Positions 55,492-63,712 of a stretch of 64,000 nucleotides of DNA are shown one piece after another. The stretch lies in the NCBI RefSeq assembly GCF_041449215.1, contig NZ_JBGNFV010000001.1, forward strand, positions 2,993,001-3,057,000, given 5' to 3'. The DNA comes from Roseivirga sp. BDSF3-8 (lineage in GTDB: Bacteria > Bacteroidota > Bacteroidia > Cytophagales > Cyclobacteriaceae). The notes beneath the pieces are model-generated. The model worked only from the letters and a program-made list of their open reading frames with translations. It did no database searches and had not been told where the DNA came from. Each line of letters starts with the position of its first letter. The stretch's first letter is position 1. Made by a program: the position numbers and the translations under genes.

Positions 55492-56271
55492 TCACTTACC
55501 CCTGAACTCCGGTTTTCTTTTTTCAAGAAATGCATTAACCCCTTCGCGGTAATCTTCCGAGCGGCCGGCTATCTCCTGGCAGTAAGCCTCATATTCCAGA
55601 ATGTCATCCAGTGAAGAACGTTCCCCTTTATTCAGCATTTTCTTAATAAGACCGATCGCCTTGGTAGGTGCTTTGGCATAGTGGCCGGCAAATTCTGCAA
55701 CGGCCGCATCAAGCGCTTCTGCAGGAACCACTTTATTGATAATGCCCAGTTCGTGCGCTTCGGCGGCTGTAATGCGTGAGGCGCGCGTAGCCAGTTCAAA
55801 CGCTTTATGGTAGCCTACCAGCTTCGGCAGGAAGTAAGAGGACCCCGAGTCCAGCACGAGCCCTACATTTACAAACACCTCGATCATCTGTACCTGTTCT
55901 GCAGCAATCAGTACATCACAGGCTAGTGCCAGTGAGCAACCTGCGCCTGCCGCTACGCCATTCAGCCGTGCTATCACAGGCTTGGGCATATTTCGTATGG
56001 CCCTGATAATAGGATTGTACCGCTTATGCAGAGAGTCCGAAAACGAGCGGTCAGGGTCTCCGCCTGAGGCCTTCAGGTCTTGCCCCGAACAAAAGGCCTT
56101 TCCCGCTCCGGTGAGCACGACTACCCGCACCTCATTGTCACGGGTGGCTTGCTTCAGCGCGTCCTGTAGCTCATAGCTCATGCCGTCATTAAAGGCATTA
56201 TAGCGGTCAGGTCTGTTCAGCGTAATGGTGGCTATGCCCTCCTGTATATCGTATGCTAAATATTCAAACAT
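55492..56271 (-). CDS. Enoyl-CoA hydratase/isomerase, PaaG-like
   Basis: The 259-residue crotonase-fold protein has oxyanion-hole segments GAGKAFCSGQDLKASGGD and MPKPVIARLNGVAAGAGCSL. A following segment, VFVNVGLVLDSGSSYFLPKL, resembles PaaG (2-(1,2-epoxy-1,2-dihydrophenyl)acetyl-CoA isomerase) more than generic enoyl hydratases. The C-terminal EYEAYCQEIAGRSEDYREGV and FLEKRKPEF are typical. No other phenylacetate-pathway gene is adjacent, so the substrate is open. It has its own promoter and terminator. Confidence 0.88.
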   Translation of the reverse strand: MFEYLAYDIQEGIATITLNRPDRYNAFNDGMSYELQDALKQATRDNEVRVVVLTGAGKAFCSGQDLKASGGDPDRSFSDSLHKRYNPIIRAIRNMPKPVIARLNGVAAGAGCSLALACDVLIAAEQVQMIEVFVNVGLVLDSGSSYFLPKLVGYHKAFELATRASRITAAEAHELGIINKVVPAEALDAAVAEFAGHYAKAPTKAIGLIKKMLNKGERSSLDDILEYEAYCQEIAGRSEDYREGVNAFLEKRKPEFRGK

Positions 56272-56299
56272 AGGTTCTGTTGGGAGTTTATGTAGACGC

Positions 56300-56307
56300 C
56301 AAACTTA
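56300..56307 (-). promoter_or_regulatory. -7 element for the PaaG-like gene
   Basis: The minus-strand sequence TAAGTTTG is an exact TAnnTTTG match, 28 bases before the start codon. Confidence 0.55.
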
Positions 56308-56322
56308 AGAAAAATAGCGATG

Positions 56323-56343
56323 AAAAACCGCGCCCGTACGGGC
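56323..56343 (-). terminator. Weak terminator after the metalloprotease gene
   Basis: A GCCC-gtac-GGGC palindrome is followed on the minus strand by CGGTTTTT. It lies 7 bases beyond the stop codon. The stem is short, so confidence is modest. Confidence 0.4.
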
Positions 56344-56349
56344 TCTCGC

Positions 56350-59300
56350 CTACCGGATCAGGATTCTTTCCGTCCATGTCTGGTCACCGGCCCGTAACCT
56401 GAGAAGGTACAGACCGGGGCGCCTATCACTCAGGTCTATCTGTACAGGAGAGCCGGTATATGCGAGTTCGGTAACCTCGCGGCCGCTGGCGTCCATCACA
56501 GTTACCCAGCCATCAGGCATATTTCCCGAGACAGTTCTGATCGTTATGATCCCCTCAGAAGGGTTAGGATAAGCATCCAGGGATACCTGCCCGGCAGTGT
56601 GGAAGGCTTCAGCTTCCTGACCCGCAGGAGCAGTCGCCATCAGCTTGCTCTGGCCCGAATTATAGCCGGATAGCATCGAGGAGGGTATAGAGGCATACTT
56701 TTCCCCGGTATCCATATTTTCCATACCTACCTGCACATGGCCGCCGCCATAATTCTCCTTATGAAGCACCTCCAGGTAGTAAGAGGCTCCCTGCGTAAGG
56801 TATACTTCCTGTGATATCTGCTCAGGGTAGCGGGTAAATTCCCCTGCAAGTGACCACGTACTTACCCGGGCAACCTCCTGCCTGCCCGCAGCCTGGTCGT
56901 CCGCAGAAAGGTATAGTACAGACTCATCATCACCTGCGATCATGAAGCGATAGATGCCCGATGTGGAGGGGTGAAATAATACCCTGATCCGCTCGCCATA
57001 AGTACTCCCCAGATCATCCGACTTCAGTTCGGATAGTTCTATCATCCGGCTGGCCGCAGTATTCACAGGAATCTTATCCACAGTGGTGCCCGATACGTTC
57101 TCCCATATTTCAGCAAGGATGGCAGGCTGTTCCGTGGTTTCTGAGGCACATCCCCTGGCTTGCTGTGCGGTTTGTTTAAGTCCGGCTTCATTAAGCCATG
57201 ATACAGTCACCTGGTAGGCATCTGTTTCCGGTAGGTTGGTGCTGCCCGGTCCGGCCATCAGCGTTTGCTCCGCTTCGTCAGCCTGCCAGCGCACCAGTAC
57301 CTCAGAACCGGGATTGTCCAGGTACCAGGTAGTCTGGTTGTTTTCGCACACCTGGCGAAGGGCAGGGGTAGCCGTAGCGGGGTTAGGAATTACAGGGCTC
57401 AGCCGGCTGGCCGGTATGGGTAGCTCAGACTGGCCATCGGGCAGTCTCCAGCCCACCCCCACATGGTCCTGGCCCTTATTGTCCTTATGTACCGCCTCCA
57501 GTACGTATACCGTGCCCTGCTCCAGGCTCACCGGCGCACTTTGCTGTGAGGCGTGCCTGTTCCACTCTCTGAAGAAAGCATACGTATCCACAGCGGCCAG
57601 TTGCTGCCTCTCGGCAGGATCATCCTGCGGGTATATGTACAGGCGGCATTGGTCATCACCATATATATAAAAGGTATAGTCACCAGGCTGCGGGGCACAG
57701 AAAGCCGCCCGCATCCTGCGCAGGTAATAGTCCCCTGAGTTACGCGGAGCCTCCATCAGGTCCAGGCTGCCGAACGTATCGGGCAGGCTCACGTACGTGT
57801 CACCCTCAAATGGCAGTGTGGAGGGGATAGTGCTTCCCGAGCGGTTATGCCACTCTTCCACATACACCTTTCCGGTAGTGGCTGCAATGGTTTCGCATGG
57901 ATCAGGGCCTGTGCTTTCGATGGCAAAGCGCTCGCTCAGCGTATACACTACCCCATCAGTACTTTCAAGTTTCAGTCTGGCAGACCGGGTGCTCACATCA
58001 GGTACCATAATGCCCTGCTCCCCGTCATTGGGTGTGAAGAAGGTGAGGATGTCCCATGTATTGCCGTCGTCTGCACTAAAGAGCAGGTTCAGTTCTGTGA
58101 GATTTACAGGAGCTTTGTCCGTATCATTAACCAGCCAGGTAAGGGTAGCTTCGCTGCCGGGTGCCAATACTGTCCCCCTGGCAGGGTAGGTAAATGCCAG
58201 CGGGCCTATTGTATCAGATATGCTCATAGTGAGGTCTGCCCAGCCTTGTGCACCTGCACCGTCACGCACAGTGAGGCGGAATGACAGATCGCGGCCGTAG
58301 CCGGGTAGCATTTCCCCTGCCCCGGGCGTACCGGAAAGCAAACCTTCCATACGGGGAAATTCCCTGTGTGCCTCACCGGAGGGAGGCAAACTTCTGAAGA
58401 GAGGCGCACTCCCTTCCACATTGTCAGGAGCGCCCTGTGGCCCCGTATCCATCTGCTCCCATGTATAAGTTACCCGGTCGCCGTCAGGATCATAGTGACT
58501 GCCCCTCAGCACAAAAGGAGTGCCTTTTGGTAATATTCTTCCTTCCATCTCTGCAGGAAGATTGGCCTGAGGAGCACTGTTGTCCACCGGTACCATTCTG
58601 GGGCAGGCGGCTTCCGTTACCTGGTTTATCTGTTCTATCGTGCCACCGTGAAAGTAATTCACCAGCAGGCTGCCGTCAGTTTCCAGCCGCTGGCTGCCAC
58701 AAAAGTAAGCGTATGACATAAGGGTGGTACCACTGCCCGGCTCCCACGCGGTAGGAGCAAAGTGACTGGTGTTACATTCCATTTCATCCCCGTTAAAAGT
58801 ATGCGTACCGCCAAGCTGGTGCCCGGTTTCGTGCAGGAAAGTGTATATGTCAGCAGAGTGACCCGGAGCGTAGCGCTGGCCACTTCGGCCCATGGCTTTT
58901 TCCCCTTCACGGCATACCGTGCCCGTAAAAGCCGCTCCGCCACCGCCAAGCGTTAGCACATGGCCAAGGTCATAGGCAGAACTACCAAGGCTGTCATCTA
59001 TAGCCTGCTGTGCCTGTGATAGCCATTCGCTTTCGTCCGAGGGGGTATCAGGAAAAGGATCGGTCGCCGGGTCCGTATAGATCAGCCGGTCAGTTTCGCT
59101 GCTTAGTACAAAGCGAATGCCCAAGTCCCTTTCCAATACCAGGTTGGCCCGGTTTACCGTAGTTACCATAGCGGCCAGCGCATCCTCTTTACTTCCCCTG
59201 AGCTGAGTATATTCGCCGGTAGCCGCCAGGGCCAGCCGAAACTCCTTCAGGTACGCTCCGCCGGAACTCTGCACGGCCTGGCTTTCCCAAGAGAGGTAAG

Positions 59301-59844
59301 CATCTGCTGCTGCCATGTCTTTTTTTATCGGTTGGGAACCGGCCAGGCTGGTACAGCCTCCTTCACGAGTGGCTGTCTGCGGGTCCCGGCCCTCATTATA
59401 TATAATGTATTGATTCCCCAGGCCTTTGGGGTCTACCATAAAAGCCCCTTCCGGGGTAGAAACAGCGATATGAGTCTGATAGCCATCAAAGTCCAGCCTT
59501 ATCCTGTTGCGCGGATCGGAAGTATCATAGCCTGAAAAAGCCTTCAGGTTCGGGTATCTTTTTGCCAGGTCCCGCGCCATCACGCTATTTTCCTTAATAA
59601 TAAATGACATGTAACCCCCATTAGGAGAGGGGACAGTCAGGGTCGAGGCTTTTGTCAGGAGTAGGCTTTTGAATGCGTCTACATTCAGCGACATGTGCCG
59701 GAGTGAGGCTTCAGTAGTGTGGGCGCGCTGATAAGTCTGAGAGGATGGTGACCATAAGGAGTTGCCGGTAGATTGACTAAAGGCGGTAGGGAGAAAAAAT
59801 GCACTGGTGCAAAAAAGCAGGGACAGGAGTAATATTTTTTTCAT
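56350..59844 (-). CDS. Secreted reprolysin-like metalloprotease with PA14 domains and T9SS sorting tail
   Basis: The 1164-residue product has a signal peptide (KKILLLSLLFCTSAFFLPTA) and an N-terminal propeptide-like region. The catalytic zinc motif HETGHQLGGTH has H338, E339, H342 and H348 (HExxHxxGxxH); a Met-turn-like TTLMSYAYFCG lies downstream. Two PA14-like modules (about 670-820 and 910-1060) follow; both have paired carbohydrate/sheet patterns such as FYIYGDDQCRLYIYPQDDPA and FMIAGDDESVLYLSADDQAA. The last 75 or so residues form a type IX secretion C-terminal domain (YPNPSEGIITIRTVSG, and the end GLYLLRLRAGDQTWTERILI). It is probably exported to or released from the cell surface. Confidence 0.9.
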   Translation of the reverse strand: MKKILLLSLLFCTSAFFLPTAFSQSTGNSLWSPSSQTYQRAHTTEASLRHMSLNVDAFKSLLLTKASTLTVPSPNGGYMSFIIKENSVMARDLAKRYPNLKAFSGYDTSDPRNRIRLDFDGYQTHIAVSTPEGAFMVDPKGLGNQYIIYNEGRDPQTATREGGCTSLAGSQPIKKDMAAADAYLSWESQAVQSSGGAYLKEFRLALAATGEYTQLRGSKEDALAAMVTTVNRANLVLERDLGIRFVLSSETDRLIYTDPATDPFPDTPSDESEWLSQAQQAIDDSLGSSAYDLGHVLTLGGGGAAFTGTVCREGEKAMGRSGQRYAPGHSADIYTFLHETGHQLGGTHTFNGDEMECNTSHFAPTAWEPGSGTTLMSYAYFCGSQRLETDGSLLVNYFHGGTIEQINQVTEAACPRMVPVDNSAPQANLPAEMEGRILPKGTPFVLRGSHYDPDGDRVTYTWEQMDTGPQGAPDNVEGSAPLFRSLPPSGEAHREFPRMEGLLSGTPGAGEMLPGYGRDLSFRLTVRDGAGAQGWADLTMSISDTIGPLAFTYPARGTVLAPGSEATLTWLVNDTDKAPVNLTELNLLFSADDGNTWDILTFFTPNDGEQGIMVPDVSTRSARLKLESTDGVVYTLSERFAIESTGPDPCETIAATTGKVYVEEWHNRSGSTIPSTLPFEGDTYVSLPDTFGSLDLMEAPRNSGDYYLRRMRAAFCAPQPGDYTFYIYGDDQCRLYIYPQDDPAERQQLAAVDTYAFFREWNRHASQQSAPVSLEQGTVYVLEAVHKDNKGQDHVGVGWRLPDGQSELPIPASRLSPVIPNPATATPALRQVCENNQTTWYLDNPGSEVLVRWQADEAEQTLMAGPGSTNLPETDAYQVTVSWLNEAGLKQTAQQARGCASETTEQPAILAEIWENVSGTTVDKIPVNTAASRMIELSELKSDDLGSTYGERIRVLFHPSTSGIYRFMIAGDDESVLYLSADDQAAGRQEVARVSTWSLAGEFTRYPEQISQEVYLTQGASYYLEVLHKENYGGGHVQVGMENMDTGEKYASIPSSMLSGYNSGQSKLMATAPAGQEAEAFHTAGQVSLDAYPNPSEGIITIRTVSGNMPDGWVTVMDASGREVTELAYTGSPVQIDLSDRRPGLYLLRLRAGDQTWTERILIR

Positions 59845-60379
59845 GCGGTATAGATTTCTGGGCCAAATGAAATTAGAATGTTGAAATATTACCCTGTTTA
59901 TTACATCCGTTTGATTTGGGTAGCGTCATTGCAGTAATAAAATAAACAGGTTAGTGGTGTCCTTGGACTGAATTTACGCAATAAGTATGAGTTTGTTGAC
60001 TTCAGTCTTTCTAAAAATTTGGTCAATTACATACATCGGACTTAATCTAAAATGAAAGCTGTAAGTTCCTGTGTCTGTAATTTTTATCGGGTTAAACTCC
60101 CCTCTCCGGGTAAATTGTTTCAGCAGGTAGGTATTTCATTGGTGAGAAATGTAGAAAATGACCCCTTAAACGGAATGAATCCTGTTTTGTAATTATCTCA
60201 TTATTAACCGCAACGTGAGGATTTTTTTGGCCTCCCGGTAGGTATTGTGTCAACGCATATCAATCTGTCCGGAAAACCCTACATGCCCCCTAGCACCAGT
60301 TAAATCCTGCACTGAACTTCTTTTTTGCTATAGTCGTTTCCCATTCGAACCACAGAAAAACAATCAGACAGTAAAGCGT
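59845..60379. other. Divergent intergenic spacer of 535 bases
   Basis: This is the spacer between the metalloprotease gene and the L,D-transpeptidase gene, which are transcribed away from each other. No exact TAnnTTTG was found on either strand. A near match (TTCATTTG on the minus strand, 17-20 bases before the metalloprotease start) is the best guess. A 46-codon frame at 60052-60192 has no other support. Nothing else is seen. Confidence 0.5.
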
Positions 60380-61159
60380 ATGATCAAAACACTAAACGGA
60401 TTTAAGTCAGGGTTGAGAATTTTATTTGTGTGTATGTTGGTGGGTGTCATGCCCGCTTTTGCCACCGGAGGCTCCGGCGAAGAGTCCGGAAATGCCGTGG
60501 TCACCGCTGTGTCCTCAGCAGATGCAGAGATAGAGGCTATTAACAGCCGCTTCGAAGCACTCTATACAAGCATAGATGGTGCGAAGCCTTCCCCCGAAGT
60601 GTTCAGAAAAGCCGTCGTAGGCTTTTATAACCTGGAGCTGAAAAATCGCCTGGATAAAGACAGAAAGATCATTACCATCGCCGATTTTTCTAAGAGTGCT
60701 AATGAAAAAAGGCTCTGGGTAATCGACCTTACTAATAAGAAAACCCTCTTTAATACCTATGTCGCCCATGGCCGCAATACAGGTAATGTATTTGCCAAGA
60801 CCTTCAGCAATACCGTAAACAGTAACATGAGCAGCCTCGGCTTTTATGTTACGGCGGAGACATATCATGGAAAACATGGCCTCTCACTAAGGCTGGATGG
60901 TCAGGAAAAAGGCATTAATGACAACGCCCGCCGTCGGGCCATCGTCATGCACGGTGCCGATTACGTAAGTGAGGCTTTCATTAAGCGCGTAGGCAGACTC
61001 GGCCGCAGTTTCGGGTGCCCTTCCATCCCCATGGCACTACGTGACGACATCATAAAGACTATAGCAGATAAGACCTGCCTCTTTATCTACTATCCTGATA
61101 AGGATTATGAGAGCGGCAGCAACCTTTTCGATTACACAGGACTGCTTACCTCGCTGTAA
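60380..61159 (+). CDS. Secreted L,D-transpeptidase, YkuD_2 type
   Basis: The 259-residue product is read from the ATG that gives a signal peptide (FKSGLRILFVCMLVGVMPAF then ATGG); a frame open 45 codons upstream contains no credible signal. The catalytic block is intact: AIVMHGADYVSEAFIKRVGR then LGRSFGCPSIPMALRDD, with His in HGA and the nucleophile Cys in the SFGCPS motif. It cross-links or modifies peptidoglycan (3-3 links) or anchors proteins. The N-terminal half is a helical domain of the family. A strong terminator follows. Confidence 0.9.
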   Translation: MIKTLNGFKSGLRILFVCMLVGVMPAFATGGSGEESGNAVVTAVSSADAEIEAINSRFEALYTSIDGAKPSPEVFRKAVVGFYNLELKNRLDKDRKIITIADFSKSANEKRLWVIDLTNKKTLFNTYVAHGRNTGNVFAKTFSNTVNSNMSSLGFYVTAETYHGKHGLSLRLDGQEKGINDNARRRAIVMHGADYVSEAFIKRVGRLGRSFGCPSIPMALRDDIIKTIADKTCLFIYYPDKDYESGSNLFDYTGLLTSL

Positions 61160-61197
61160 GTAGCCGATACAAGAACTTTGATACAGGAGCCATAGAT

Positions 61198-61229
61198 AAG
61201 CCGGCCGCCAGCAGCGGACGGCTTTTTTC
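61198..61229 (+). terminator. Terminator of the L,D-transpeptidase gene
   Basis: AAGCCG-g-CCGC and GCGG-a-CGGCTT form a stem of 10 base pairs with one mismatch and a 5-base loop, then a T run. It starts 38 bases after the stop codon. Confidence 0.88.
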
Positions 61230-61560
61230 ATTTTCAGGAAAGGAGAGGATATCCTGCACCCTTCCCGGTATAATCTCAATGAGGAAAGTATGGCAGGCTA
61301 TTCTTGTACAGAAACTGCTTTGGTTTATTACCCTAAAATTGTACTTTCACAATACAGTTATTTCCGTCTTCCTGCCTTACATCCCCTGATTTTTTGACCC
61401 GGCTTCGTCCGGTACTGAACCGTTTCTTAACCGTCTTTAATCCATCAGGAGTAAGGGTCTCCTTCAGTTATTCTCTACGCAGGTAAGCACCGGTTATAGC
61501 GTCATGTGAATTGTACATTTCAAGTACCGTTGCCGTTCAAGGGTTTCATCCTGAAAAATC
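61230..61560. other. Non-coding spacer with no recognised element
   Basis: About 330 bases after the terminator show no coding frame of credible length, no promoter match and no RNA fold recognised by eye. Composition is unlike the repeat-rich segment that follows. Confidence 0.5.
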
Positions 61561-61909
61561 ATCGCGCCTCTACGGATCTATCATTCACAATTAAATTTCG
61601 CCCAACTCAAAACTCATCACTCAAAACTCATCACTCAAAACTCAAAACTCTGTAATTCTATTACTCTGTTACTCAATAATTCTATTATTCCTCAATTCAC
61701 TCATCCCCTCATTCAAAATTCATTCATTACCCTGGTGCCATCCGCCACAAGCTCCGATCAATCGCGCCTCTACCCTCCACACCCAAGAACCACTCCGTCA
61801 TTCAAAGACTCAAAACTTAAAACTGAGAACTCATCACTCAAAACTCTGTAATTCTATTATTCAATTACTCTATTACTCACCCCTTCCCCCATTCAAAATT
61901 CACTCATTA
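61561..61909. repeat. Imperfect ~200-bp direct duplication built of short CAAAACT-type repeats
   Basis: Two copies start with ATCGCGCCTCTAC (61561 and 61761) and share a 21-base identical run centred on CTCTGTAATTCTATT at 61643 and 61839, and an ATTCAAAATTCA block later. Within each copy simple units such as CAAAACTCATCACT recur in tandem. Nearly all Gs are missing from one strand. No coding or RNA role is visible. It is probably a dispersed repeat family of this genome. Confidence 0.75.
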
Positions 61910-61943
61910 ATTATCTCCGTTCGGTTTTTAGTTCAAATGTCCC

Positions 61944-61951
61944 TACTTTTG
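61944..61951 (+). promoter_or_regulatory. -7 element for nuoM
   Basis: TACTTTTG matches TAnnTTTG exactly, 26 bases before the nuoM ATG. It would make nuoM the first gene of its unit, with no nuoL upstream. No -33 TTTG is visible. Confidence 0.5.
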
Positions 61952-61977
61952 GGCTTGTTTTAGCGCAAACGATCTGC

Positions 61978-63708
61978 ATGGGCCTTTTATCGCTGATTAT
62001 TGGCTTTCCGTTATTAGGTGCATTGGTCGTCCTGCTCATCCCGTCGCGGTTTTGGCGGGCATACAGGATCATCGCCATTGCCACCACCTCCATCCAGCTA
62101 GTACTTAGCCTGGCCTTGTTGGCCGGCTACCAGACCGGCCAGGCTGCTCCTGCCGGTGTGGATGACGTGCAAGCCTTTCAGGCTGTGGAGAAAGCTGAGT
62201 GGTTTACCCTGAGTCTCGGCTCCCTGGGTCGCCTTTCCGTAGACTATTTTGTAGGGGCCGACGGCCTCAATCTCCCTCTTGTAGTACTTTCAGCCCTTAT
62301 CCTTCTTATAGGTGCCGTCAGTTCATGGAAGATAGATAAGCTCCGCAAAGGTTACTTTGCCCTTTACCTTCTGCTCAGCAGCACCATTATGGGCTGTTTT
62401 CTTGCCCTCGACTTCTTCCTGTTCTACCTCTTTTTCGAGTTCATGCTGCTGCCCATGTACTTCCTTATCGGCCTTTGGGGCGGACCGCGGAGAGAGTATG
62501 CCAGTATCAAGTTCTTCCTTTATACCCTTGCCGGCTCTCTTTTTATCCTCGTGGTAATGGTAGGCTTATACCTGTCAGCCATTGATCCGGTCAAGACCGC
62601 CCAACTGGCTGGTTTAGGAGAAGGCGTGGCCACCGTGCAGGAACACATCAGCCTTGGACAAGATGAAGGCGGGCTACCCGCCGAGACCCTCGTGCACACA
62701 TTCAACATGGTGCAGATGACAGACGCCGACAACTTCCTCCCCGGTAAGGTACTGTCTCCCGGTACCGATAAGGAACTTTGGGGCGTTTCGCTCAGGCTCC
62801 TTGCCTTCCTTGCCCTGTTTATTGGGTTTGCCGTCAAGCTACCAGCCGTGCCCGTACATACCTGGCTGCCCGATGCCCACGTTGAGGCCCCCACGCCCGT
62901 GTCAGTCCTGCTGGCCGGTCTCCTGCTTAAGATTGGTGGCTATGGCTTCATCCGTACCGCCTGGCTCATATTTCCCGAAGGTGCCATACACTACGCCTGG
63001 TACATTGGCCTGCTCGGCGTCATCACCATTTTATACGGCGCCCTCAATGCCCTTGCACAGAAAGACATTAAGAAACTCGTGGCCTACTCCTCCGTAAGCC
63101 ACATGGGCTTTGTCCTGCTCGGCCTTGCCTCCATGACCACCGAAGGCATCACCGGTGCACTCTACATGATGGTAAGCCACGGCCTTATCTCACCGCTGCT
63201 CTTTCTGGTAGCCGGCGTTATTTACGACCGCACCCACGACCGTATTATAGACCACTATAGCGGCCTGGCCTCCCGCATGCCCTACTTTACCGCCTTTGCC
63301 GTAGTCGCCTGTTTTGCCAGCCTTGGCCTGCCCGGCTTCTCCGGCTTTGTTTCAGAGCTGCTCGTATTCCTCGGCTCATTCAGAGCCACTACCGGCAGCG
63401 ATGCCCTGCTTAGTGCCTGGATTCCCCTGCTCGGTACCCTCGGCCTTGTGCTCTCCGCTGCTTACTACCTGTGGACGCTACAGCGCATGTTCTTCGGCCC
63501 TTTTCATCTTTATGATAAGCAATGGAAGATACCCGACCTCACCGCCCGCGAGTGGCTCATGATGACACCGCTGGCAGTAGGTGCCCTGCTACTTGGCATC
63601 TTCCCTGATCTGCTCATCGATTACATGGACCATTCTATTGTGCGCTTTCAGGAAGTAGTGATGGAGAATGGCCTGGAGAATCTTAGCATACTAAATGGTG
63701 AGCGCTGA
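61978..63708 (+). CDS. nuoM: NADH-quinone oxidoreductase subunit M
   Basis: The 576-residue polytopic proton-pumping subunit of complex I has about 14 membrane helices. Signatures are visible: FYLFFEFMLLPMYFLIGLWG (with the conserved Glu), KLPAVPVHTWLPDAHVEAPT then PVSVLLAG (with the key Lys), KDIKKLVAYSSVSHMGFVLL, and GLPGFSGFVSELLVF. Insertions of variable loops (residues 50-70, 210-260) are longer than in E. coli. The gene starts after a repeat-rich spacer rather than after nuoL. Codon usage is much more G+C-rich than in the ribosomal cluster. Confidence 0.96.
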   Translation: MGLLSLIIGFPLLGALVVLLIPSRFWRAYRIIAIATTSIQLVLSLALLAGYQTGQAAPAGVDDVQAFQAVEKAEWFTLSLGSLGRLSVDYFVGADGLNLPLVVLSALILLIGAVSSWKIDKLRKGYFALYLLLSSTIMGCFLALDFFLFYLFFEFMLLPMYFLIGLWGGPRREYASIKFFLYTLAGSLFILVVMVGLYLSAIDPVKTAQLAGLGEGVATVQEHISLGQDEGGLPAETLVHTFNMVQMTDADNFLPGKVLSPGTDKELWGVSLRLLAFLALFIGFAVKLPAVPVHTWLPDAHVEAPTPVSVLLAGLLLKIGGYGFIRTAWLIFPEGAIHYAWYIGLLGVITILYGALNALAQKDIKKLVAYSSVSHMGFVLLGLASMTTEGITGALYMMVSHGLISPLLFLVAGVIYDRTHDRIIDHYSGLASRMPYFTAFAVVACFASLGLPGFSGFVSELLVFLGSFRATTGSDALLSAWIPLLGTLGLVLSAAYYLWTLQRMFFGPFHLYDKQWKIPDLTAREWLMMTPLAVGALLLGIFPDLLIDYMDHSIVRFQEVVMENGLENLSILNGER

Positions 63709-63712
63709 GCCC

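Noticed and set aside
57236-57670. 144-codon plus-strand frame opposite the metalloprotease gene
   Set aside because: It is antisense to the PA14 coding part, Cys/Ser-rich with no recognisable domain, and matches the shadow pattern of the real frame.
60052-60192. 46-codon frame in the spacer before the L,D-transpeptidase
   Set aside because: No promoter match, no recognisable motif, and length within chance expectation for a 535-base gap.
61561-61909. CRISPR array
   Set aside because: Repeat units are irregular in length and have no unique spacers of even size, and no cas gene is near.
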